NCBI GenBank assembly: GCA_036146215.1
Contig: JAYYJN010000027.1
Coordinates: 1-8,903 of the forward strand
Source: UBA7805 sp036146215
Lineage (GTDB): Bacteria; Planctomycetota; Planctomycetia; Pirellulales; UBA7805
DNA length: 8,903 bases
Direction: 5' to 3'
In this document: one piece after another, positions 1-6,246 of the stretch
Position numbering within the stretch: position 1 is the first letter of the stretch
Layout of the letters: the number at the start of each line of letters is the position of its first letter
Notes under the pieces: generated by a model
What the model was told of the DNA's origin: nothing
Database searches by the model: none
What the model saw: only the letters and a program-made list of their open reading frames with translations
Program-made: the position numbers and the translations under genes

Positions 1-2
1 CT

Positions 3-1559
3 GTCTCGATCCAACTTTGGTTGCTTGTCACCCTTTTTGGCGTGACTTTTGCGGTCGCAATTGCAATCGTAAAACTCTTGGACCACTTGCGTCGTCAAGA
101 TGCCAAATCCCAGGCTGCCGCAATTCTTGCGGAGGCCAATAAGGAAATAGAGAGTCAGCAACGAGAATCAGCATTGCAATCCAAAGAAGAGGCATTGCAG
201 CGAAAGGGTGACGTAGAAAAAGAGTTGATGGCTGTTCGAGAGAAACTCCATGGAGAGCAGCGTGAGTTGGAAAAGCGTAAGGGGTTGCTCGATTCCCGCG
301 CCGAGGAATTGCAGAAACAGGAAAGGATGGTAGAGGGTAATCAGAGAAAAATTTCCGAAAAGATGGCTGAGGTGAAACAGCGTGGAGAGCAATTGACCCA
401 AATGATTGAGGAACAGAGTCAGGCTCTGCATCAAATGAGCGGCCTTAGTCGAGAGGAAGCAACTGCTCGTTTGCTTAAAATGCTCGAGCAGGAACTGGAA
501 CATGAAACCGGATCAATAATTCTAAAGCATGAGAAAAAGGTATCGGAAATCGCTGATCAAAAAGCCCGAGAGTTATTACTTACCTCAATCCAAAGATACG
601 CTGCATCTCACACTTCGGAAACAACGACCAGCACGGTTGATATTCCTAATGATGAAATGAAGGGTCGAATCATCGGCCGAGAGGGTCGAAATATTCGCGC
701 CATTGAAAAAGCGACGGGCGTTGACGTGATCATTGATGATACGCCGGGTGTCGTAATTGTAAGTGCTTTTGATCCCGTGCGTCGGGAAATTGCCCGGATG
801 GCCTTAGATCGCTTGATTGCTGATGGACGTATCCATCCCAGTCGTATTGAGGAGGTTGTGGGAGAAACGGAAAAGAAAATTGATGAACACATTCAGAAAG
901 ATGGCCAGCAAGCGGCAGATGAAGTTGGTGTCCATGGGCTGCATGAGCGTATCGTTCATCTACTCGGCAGATTGCACTTCCGAACAAGCTATAGGCAGAA
1001 TGTTCTGAGGCATTCTGTGGAGGTTGCGTTTCTATCCGGACTCATAGCAGAGGACATGGGGTTTGATCGCCAGTTGGCGATGCGGTGCGGATTATTGCAC
1101 GATATCGGCAAAGCGGCAGACCACGATGCCGAGGGTGGTCATCCAAAGATCGGAGCTGACTTGCTGAAACGTTATGGCGAGGGCCCAGAGGTTGTACACG
1201 CGGCGTTGGGACATCACGATGACATTCGCCTGGAGTATCCGTACACGATGATCTGTGCGACGGCAGATGCCTGCAGCGCCTCTCGCCCCGGGGCTCGCCG
1301 AGAGAGTTTAGATCGCTACGTAAAGCGAATGGAGGAATTGGAAGCAATTGCCACCGGTTTCCAAGGAGTGCAACAGGCGTTTGCGGTGCAAGCTGGGCGT
1401 GAGGTTCGTGTAATGGTTTCATCGACGCAGACCACTGACGAAACTGCCGCAAAAATTTGCAGAGATATCGCCTCGGAGTATGAAAAGCAGTTAACCTACC
1501 CGGGGGAAATTAAAGTGACGGTATTAAGGGAAACGCGTGCTACAGAATTTGCTCAATGA
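3..1559 (+). CDS. rny: Ribonuclease Y (5' end just outside the window)
   Basis: Membrane-anchored endoribonuclease that starts mRNA decay and processing at the inner face of the cytoplasmic membrane. Numbering from the TTG at 21: a hydrophobic anchor (about 1-20), a long charged coiled coil rich in E, K, Q and R (about 22-190), a KH RNA-binding domain with GRIIGREGRNIR at 215-226, and an HD phosphohydrolase domain with the metal-binding pair in GLLHDIGKA (H360, D361), GHHDD at 397-401 and the ADACSASRPGARRESL stretch at 415-430. The C-terminus, with YPGEIKVTVLRETRA, closely follows the B. subtilis protein. The reading frame is open to the left edge (codons from base 3), no ribosome binding site precedes the TTG at 21, and that TTG would cut into the anchor. 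The true start is therefore probably a few codons upstream of the window. Total length of about 512-525 residues matches the family. It is followed after 93 bases by ymdB, the same order as in Bacillus. Identity is near certain; only the start is open. Confidence 0.97.
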   Translation, partial: VSIQLWLLVTLFGVTFAVAIAIVKLLDHLRRQDAKSQAAAILAEANKEIESQQRESALQSKEEALQRKGDVEKELMAVREKLHGEQRELEKRKGLLDSRAEELQKQERMVEGNQRKISEKMAEVKQRGEQLTQMIEEQSQALHQMSGLSREEATARLLKMLEQELEHETGSIILKHEKKVSEIADQKARELLLTSIQRYAASHTSETTTSTVDIPNDEMKGRIIGREGRNIRAIEKATGVDVIIDDTPGVVIVSAFDPVRREIARMALDRLIADGRIHPSRIEEVVGETEKKIDEHIQKDGQQAADEVGVHGLHERIVHLLGRLHFRTSYRQNVLRHSVEVAFLSGLIAEDMGFDRQLAMRCGLLHDIGKAADHDAEGGHPKIGADLLKRYGEGPEVVHAALGHHDDIRLEYPYTMICATADACSASRPGARRESLDRYVKRMEELEAIATGFQGVQQAFAVQAGREVRVMVSSTQTTDETAAKICRDIASEYEKQLTYPGEIKVTVLRETRATEFAQ

Positions 1560-1640
1560 GTGCAAAGAACACGATGCTAGTCAAACGTTGAGTTCGCAAC
1601 ATTACATCGATTTGTTTGGGTATCGTGTGTATTTAATTCT

Positions 1641-1646
1641 GGAGGG
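1641..1646 (+). promoter_or_regulatory. Ribosome binding site for ymdB (supports TTG start)
   Basis: GGAGGG lies six bases before the TTG at 1653, an ideal Shine-Dalgarno sequence and spacing. It decides the start in favour of TTG over the ATG at 1665, which would remove the first four residues of the conserved N-terminal strand leading to the metal ligand D8. Confidence 0.8.
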
Positions 1647-1652
1647 AAGAAT

Positions 1653-2474
1653 TTGCGAATTCTGATGATCGGTGACATCGTGGGTAACCCCGGTCGAAAA
1701 ATTGTCTGTCAGTCGGTGCGAGGTCTCATCCGAAGAGACTCAATTGATTTGGTAGTAGCCAATGCTGAGAACGCCGCTGGGGGTTCTGGGTTAACACCCT
1801 CGATTTATGACGAATTAATTGAGGCTGGCGTTGGCGCGATCACGCTCGGGGATCACATTTACCGCCGTCGAGCGATCATTCGAATATTGCAAACCAAATC
1901 CAATATTGTAAAACCGGCGAATTATCCGAGGGATGCACCAGGCCTTGACCACTGTGTGGTTACGACTGCCGGGGGTCAGAAGGTAGCGATTATCAGCCTG
2001 ATTGGAAGGGTATTTATGAAGCCTGTTGACTGTCCTTTTGCTGCTGCGGATCGTGTGCTTGAGAATTTGGCAGGAGATATAAAAATCATACTCGTCGACA
2101 TGCATGCTGAGGCAACGAGCGACATGCAGTTAATGGGCAGATTTTTGGATGGTCGAGTCTCTGCGGTTCTCGGAACCCACACCCATGTTCCGACCGCCGA
2201 TGAAACGATTCTCCCGCATGGCACAGCATTCCAGTGCGATGTTGGTATGACCGGTCCTTTCGAAAGCATTTTAGGACGACGCATTGACCGCGTTCTTCAA
2301 ACGACTCGGCATTTTACGCCAACCCCTTTTGATGTCGCCTCTAAAGACATTCGACTGAGTGGAACTCTTGTGGATATTGACCAGCAAAGTGGACGTGCGC
2401 TGGCTGTTGAGCGGATCTGCATCACTGAAACTGATGCGGTTGCGCTTGCCAACGCAGCTGGATTTTCTTCCTGA
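1653..2474 (+). CDS. ymdB: YmdB-type metallophosphoesterase (TIGR00282 family)
   Basis: Cytoplasmic binuclear-metal phosphoesterase of 273 residues. The B. subtilis member hydrolyses 2',3'-cyclic nucleotides and influences biofilm and motility gene expression. The N-terminus MRILMIGDIVGNPGR carries metal ligand D8. ANAENAAGG gives E39 and N40, LGDHIY gives D67 and H68, DMHAEATSD gives H151, and GTHTHVPTAD gives H176 and H178. DVGMTGP follows, as in the family. The length and the order of motifs match B. subtilis YmdB along the whole protein. One difference is visible: the family asparagine of the GNH motif (N67 in B. subtilis) is aspartate here, which can still bind metal. No signal peptide or membrane segment is seen. 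It sits 93 bases after rny, probably in the same transcript, since no convincing terminator lies between them. The TTG start is fixed by the strong GGAGGG. Family assignment is firm; the physiological role in this organism is inferred. Confidence 0.95.
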   Translation: MRILMIGDIVGNPGRKIVCQSVRGLIRRDSIDLVVANAENAAGGSGLTPSIYDELIEAGVGAITLGDHIYRRRAIIRILQTKSNIVKPANYPRDAPGLDHCVVTTAGGQKVAIISLIGRVFMKPVDCPFAAADRVLENLAGDIKIILVDMHAEATSDMQLMGRFLDGRVSAVLGTHTHVPTADETILPHGTAFQCDVGMTGPFESILGRRIDRVLQTTRHFTPTPFDVASKDIRLSGTLVDIDQQSGRALAVERICITETDAVALANAAGFSS

Positions 2475-2493
2475 CCTCTCGCCCCGCTGTAAC

Positions 2494-2531
2494 TGCAAGA
2501 GTTGCTTGCATTCACAGCAACGGTATTTTTT
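2494..2531 (+). terminator. Putative intrinsic terminator after ymdB, with a competing hairpin
   Basis: A six-base-pair stem, GTTGCT at 2501-2506 and AGCAAC at 2516-2521 with a nine-base loop, is followed four bases later by six T residues (2526-2531). The stem is short and of moderate G+C, so this is only a fair terminator. The left arm also belongs partly to a second perfect hairpin, TGCAAG at 2494-2499 with CTTGCA at 2505-2510. The two structures cannot form together. It lies 20-57 bases after the ymdB stop, where a terminator would be expected. Confidence 0.45.
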
Positions 2532-2572
2532 CTTATGACGTGGCGCGTAAAAGCTGCGGTTTAGGTGTGATC

Positions 2573-2600
2573 TTGACCAAATCCACATGGTTTTGATAGT
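2573..2600 (+). promoter_or_regulatory. Candidate sigma-70-type promoter for the polysaccharide operon
   Basis: TTGACC (five of six to the -35 consensus) at 2573-2578 is separated by 16 bases from GATAGT (four of six to the -10 consensus) at 2595-2600. Its place, after the putative ymdB terminator and just before the export gene, fits a promoter for the following three genes. The expected transcript start near 2607 would leave about 24 bases before GTG 2631 or about 110 before GTG 2718. It was judged by eye only; chance matches of this quality are common. Confidence 0.4.
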
Positions 2601-2630
2601 TACCCGTTTTCGCAAAGAGCGTCATCACAT

Positions 2631-3680
2631 GTGCGGAGCTGCGCTTCAGATAAGGAGTTGGGCAGCCTGGTTACGCCTTTCAAGCTAATAACTCTATACG
2701 ATGTAGATCTCAATCGAGTGTTTACAAAACAACCAAAAAATAAGAACGTGTACGCATCTGCAAGTGGCTCTTTGCTTTGCCTTCTCGCAATGGCATCGGT
2801 CATCAGCAACGGTTGCTATCGTCCTGTGATTACTCCGAAGCATATGCCCAAAGATCTAGTGGCGCCCCATGTAGAAAATGCGAAGACGATCGACCTCTCG
2901 AGGTTATCGGGTTTTGCATCGACAAAAGATTTTATTGAAATCGGTGACGTCATTGAGGTGACGATCATCGCTGGCGCGAGTGATCAGGGTCCCTTGTCGA
3001 TCCCGATCCGGATTAATTCGGATGGAACAGCATTAGTGCCCCTAATAGGGGCAATTCCTCTTGCCGGAATGCGTGTCGACCAGGCAGAGCAGATTATTCG
3101 CCAGCAGGCAATGGCCGGTGGTGTTTATGTGCATCCTCATGTGACAGTCGTATTGGAAACAAAAGACGCCAATAAAGTAACGGTGATTGGCGCGGTAGAA
3201 AAACCGGGAACTTATGAACTGCCGCGTAGTTCGTCCAATCTGCTCACAGCATTTGTGGCTGCGGGAGGGCTGACTTCCAATGCATCCACAAATATTGAAG
3301 TGCGATCCCCTGCAAAACAAAGCGTACCTATTAAACTCGAAAATCAGAACCGACTGGCAAATTTCACTGAAGCGCACCCCCATGTGAACCCTATCTCCCG
3401 TAGTGTGAAAATTAATCTTGTCGCGGCAAGTAACGCTGGTCGGGGCGTGAACCTACAAGATGGTGATGTTGTGACGGTCCGGGAAATGGACCAAAATCCA
3501 ATCACCGTGCTTGGGCTTGTACGAAAACCGGCAGATTACGAATTGCCATCGGATCGTGACCTTCACGTGCTTGATATCATCGGCATGGCGGGAGGAATGA
3601 CTTCCCCTGTGGCAAACAAAATATATGTGATCCGCCGCGTTCCTGGTGAACCTGCAGCGCAAGTTATCAAAGTCAGTTAA
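2631..3680 (+). CDS. Polysaccharide export outer-membrane lipoprotein (Wza/OPX class), cut short by an in-frame TAA
   Basis: Forms the outer-membrane exit for exported polysaccharide and works with the Wzc-like protein encoded next. Numbering from GTG 2631: a signal-peptide core (about 45-58) and a lipobox-like SNGC with C62, a Poly_export domain (about 100-175, with EIGDVIEVTI and IRINSDGTALVPLIG), an SLBB domain (about 180-230, VTVIGAVEKPGTYELP then AAGGLTSNAS) and a second SLBB domain (about 297-345, ITVLGLVRKPADYELP then GMAGGMTSP). The first 29 residues look unlike a signal peptide. A start at GTG 2718 would give a classic lipoprotein leader beginning FTKQPKNKN with the cysteine at position 33, but no ribosome binding site precedes it, and only a weak AAAGAG precedes 2631. 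The annotated end is a TAA at 3678-3680, after which family-like coding continues in the same frame. It is either a recent nonsense mutation, a sequence error or a readthrough case. The family call is firm; the start and intactness are uncertain. Confidence 0.88.
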   Translation: MRSCASDKELGSLVTPFKLITLYDVDLNRVFTKQPKNKNVYASASGSLLCLLAMASVISNGCYRPVITPKHMPKDLVAPHVENAKTIDLSRLSGFASTKDFIEIGDVIEVTIIAGASDQGPLSIPIRINSDGTALVPLIGAIPLAGMRVDQAEQIIRQQAMAGGVYVHPHVTVVLETKDANKVTVIGAVEKPGTYELPRSSSNLLTAFVAAGGLTSNASTNIEVRSPAKQSVPIKLENQNRLANFTEAHPHVNPISRSVKINLVAASNAGRGVNLQDGDVVTVREMDQNPITVLGLVRKPADYELPSDRDLHVLDIIGMAGGMTSPVANKIYVIRRVPGEPAAQVIKVS

Positions 3681-3833
3681 CAGAAAGCAAAAAGAGACCG
3701 CAACGAAAACATTCGGCTCGCCTCAGGCGACGTGGTCAGCGTGGAACGCACACCACTAACGATTATGTTTGATGCTTTCGACCGATTTGTCAATTTCGGT
3801 GTTGGTGCCACGGCTCGAGTTCCAGGATTCTAA
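3681..3833 (+). pseudogene. C-terminal continuation of the OPX gene beyond the in-frame stop
   Basis: Directly after TAA 3678-3680 the same frame stays open for 50 codons, beginning QKAKRDRNENIRLASGDVV and ending ARVPGF at TAA 3831-3833. The segment LASGDVVSVERTPLTI mirrors LQDGDVVTVREMDQNPITV earlier in the same protein, which follows the first SLBB unit, so it is the expected end of the second unit. The final FDAFDRFVNFGVGA resembles the amphipathic C-terminal tail of such exporters. The next gene starts only 12 bases after this second stop, as expected for an intact operon. No start codon or ribosome binding site of its own supports separate translation. I read it as part of the preceding gene. 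Confidence 0.8.
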
Positions 3834-3845
3834 ACAAAAGAGCAA

Positions 3846-6203
3846 ATGATGTCCGCAGAGACAGACGATGGAACATATAATCTGCCTTCAACCAACGCGG
3901 CTGGGGCCGTAAATGATGCGCTCCAGTTTCTAAAGATCGTTTGGTACAGACGAAATACCGTCTTCATCGTGGGGGTTATTTGTGCCGTTATCGCAGCTTG
4001 GTATGCCGCGACAGCAACGCGATATTATCAGTCTTCCTCATCTATCTTGATCGTACAGCGCATGAGCGCTGATCAAAGCCATATGTTGGGTGGAAATAGA
4101 AACGGCCAAAACCTAATGCCAACACACCAACAATTGCTCGGAAGTCAACCAGTATTGGAAAACGCAATTCAATATATTCCACCGGAGTGTCTGCAAGAGT
4201 TCAAAGGAAATCGGGAATCATGGCATCGAGAGTTAGCCCAAAAAATATCGACAAACGTGGTGCGGGGTACGACAGTTTTGAATATCAGTGCGACATCCAC
4301 CAGTTCCAGAAACGCGGTCGCAATAGTGAATGCAGTTATTCAGTCATATCTTCGGTTCGTGGATGAGACTCATAAGGGCACGGCAGCAAAAATTATCGAA
4401 GTCATGACCCTCGAAAAAGATGAAATTGAGCGAAAATTAGCAGCAGACGAAGAGAAGCTAGCGAGTGCACGGCTCGCTTCAGGGGATTTCAGTATTGAAG
4501 CTGAGTCAGACGTTGTGCATCCTGTGGTTCAGTCGGTGCTCACTCTGAACGAGGCATTTCTCGAGGCAAAGAAGGATCGGTTGATTCAACAGGCCCTGGT
4601 TGAGGGCATCCAGAGGGCGATCATCCGAGGTGAGGATCTAAAGCAATATGCATTGGCCATTGAAGAAACGGTAGGCAGAGAGTTATTGGTCAAAGGACTC
4701 GGTTTTAATCCAGACACGATTCGTGTTCGGAATGAACTCGAGCGAGGATTGCTGGCGGATATTGCAAGCCTGAAATCATTGAGTGGTGATTTTGGCCCCT
4801 CTCATCCAAAGATTATTGAAGTTCAAAATCGAATTCAGACAACAAAACAATATATTGAATATCACGACAAGCAAATAAAAACTCAGTTGGATGATTTAGA
4901 AGCGAACCAATTGGGGCCGATGCTGCTGCGAATGGCACAACAAGGTTTAGATAAAGCAAGTCAAAAAGAGTCCATTCTGCAAGTTAGTCTTGAGGAATCG
5001 CGATTCAAGGCGGTGACGCATCAGCGTGACACTGCGCATATCACCATGCTCGAGCAAAATGTGATCAGGTTGCGTCGACTCCATGATGCGATCATTGAGC
5101 AAATCGCAGGCGTTGATCTACGACAGGGTGAGGGTGAAATTCGCGCGACGATCATCAAAGAAGCGGCGGCCTCCGGACAGATTGTCTCGCCGCGCATCTC
5201 CCGAGTTATTGCTTGTTGGTTTGTGGGCACACTAGGGATTGGATTTGCTCTTGTGTTTGTTCAAGACTCAATCGATGATCGATTTCGAACACCCGATGAA
5301 TTAAGTAAGCGCGTAGGGCAACCTATCATCGGCTTGGTACGTGCGTTGCCCGAACTGAAAGGTGCAGGAATTAAAAAAGTCTCCGCTCATCATGAACCAT
5401 CTTCTGTTTTTGTAGAATCCTTTCGCACGTTGCGTACCTCGTTGGCACTTTCTGCGTCTGAATCAACACGGATTGGATTTACGAGTTCTGAGCCTGGTGA
5501 TGGGAAAACAACTGTCATTGCAAATCTTGCAGTCGTTTATGCCCAGTCCGGAAAGCGTACATTAGTGATTGATGCGGATCTTCGGCGTCCCGGGTTAACT
5601 CGCTTATTTGATTTCAAATCCAAGTCAGGCATGTCAGATATCCTGGCTGCGGATGTTCCGGTCCAAGAAATCATTTCAAATCACATCGTACCGACCGACG
5701 CACGAAATCTCGACGTATTGCCAGCGGGCCCGAGACGACAAAATCCCTCCGAATTACTCGCAAGCGATCGACTTGCACAAATTCTGGCTTGGGCGGAGGG
5801 GGAATACGACCAAATTCTTGTAGATTGCCCGCCGACGCTTGTCGCGAGCGATGCGGTGTTAGTGGGCCGCATCACCGATGGTATGGTGATGGTTGTCCGG
5901 CCAGAAAAAAATCGACGGAAAATCGTTTTCCGTGCTTCGCAAAATCTGCTGGAAATGAAAATTCCAGTGTTCGGCCTTGTTGCGAATTGTATCGACACAG
6001 AAAACAGCAAAGGTTACAGCTTTGGCGAAGGAGAAGGCTATAGCTATGGCTATAGTGAAGATGAGATTAACGAAGTGAATGAAGTAAATAGTACCTCTTT
6101 AAATTTTGAAGATTGCTACGCAGGTATCAGTTTCCAAAGCAAGACGAGTGATTCGATGATGAATGAGATACAAACATCGACACAAAATAGAAGAGTTGCT
6201 TAA
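3846..6203 (+). CDS. Polysaccharide co-polymerase / BY-type tyrosine kinase (Wzz-Wzc fusion)
   Basis: Inner-membrane protein that controls chain length and links polymerisation to export by cycles of tyrosine autophosphorylation. The 785 residues show a first membrane helix (about 38-56), a long periplasmic region with coiled-coil character (about 175-450, including the conserved-looking GPSHPKIIEVQNRI at 317-330), a second helix (about 452-472) and a cytoplasmic kinase. The kinase carries the oligomerisation motif E524-x2-R527-x2-R530, Walker A SEPGDGKTT at 548-556, Walker A' LVIDADLRRP at 573-582 and Walker B ILVDCPP at 657-663. The tail has clustered tyrosines at 724, 732, 734 and 736 plus Y758, typical autophosphorylation targets. 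Start is ATG 3846, directly followed by a second ATG; the ribosome binding site is weak (AGAG). It lies 12 bases after the extended OPX frame, so the two are likely co-transcribed. A matching phosphatase is not in the window. All kinase motifs are intact. The family call is firm; the polymer is unknown. Confidence 0.95.
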   Translation: MMSAETDDGTYNLPSTNAAGAVNDALQFLKIVWYRRNTVFIVGVICAVIAAWYAATATRYYQSSSSILIVQRMSADQSHMLGGNRNGQNLMPTHQQLLGSQPVLENAIQYIPPECLQEFKGNRESWHRELAQKISTNVVRGTTVLNISATSTSSRNAVAIVNAVIQSYLRFVDETHKGTAAKIIEVMTLEKDEIERKLAADEEKLASARLASGDFSIEAESDVVHPVVQSVLTLNEAFLEAKKDRLIQQALVEGIQRAIIRGEDLKQYALAIEETVGRELLVKGLGFNPDTIRVRNELERGLLADIASLKSLSGDFGPSHPKIIEVQNRIQTTKQYIEYHDKQIKTQLDDLEANQLGPMLLRMAQQGLDKASQKESILQVSLEESRFKAVTHQRDTAHITMLEQNVIRLRRLHDAIIEQIAGVDLRQGEGEIRATIIKEAAASGQIVSPRISRVIACWFVGTLGIGFALVFVQDSIDDRFRTPDELSKRVGQPIIGLVRALPELKGAGIKKVSAHHEPSSVFVESFRTLRTSLALSASESTRIGFTSSEPGDGKTTVIANLAVVYAQSGKRTLVIDADLRRPGLTRLFDFKSKSGMSDILAADVPVQEIISNHIVPTDARNLDVLPAGPRRQNPSELLASDRLAQILAWAEGEYDQILVDCPPTLVASDAVLVGRITDGMVMVVRPEKNRRKIVFRASQNLLEMKIPVFGLVANCIDTENSKGYSFGEGEGYSYGYSEDEINEVNEVNSTSLNFEDCYAGISFQSKTSDSMMNEIQTSTQNRRVA

Positions 6204-6246
6204 GTAATTTGAGAAGGTTTGTAACAGGCCATTTGGATGCACTATT

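Noticed and set aside
1042..1452. A 136-codon open frame on the - strand inside rny
   Set aside because: It lies fully opposite the conserved HD domain of RNase Y, has no recognisable motif and is rich in R, H and P, as expected for an antisense shadow. The same holds for - strand frames at 168-503, 608-892 and 730-987.
1560..1652. A possible promoter or terminator between rny and ymdB
   Set aside because: No hairpin with a T-run and no well-spaced -35/-10 pair were convincing. The genes are most simply co-transcribed.
1976..2284. Open frames on the - strand inside and just after ymdB (also 1815-2105 and 2271-2615)
   Set aside because: They oppose the conserved metallophosphoesterase frame and show no domain features or ribosome binding sites.
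3678..3680. Stop codon recoding by selenocysteine or pyrrolysine
   Set aside because: Those systems use TGA and TAG; this is TAA. Mutation, sequence error or ordinary readthrough are simpler.
6211..6239. Alternative starts (TTG 6233, ATG 6237) behind GAGAAGG before the ligase gene
   Set aside because: Both are in other frames that stop within about 20-40 codons and give no recognisable product.
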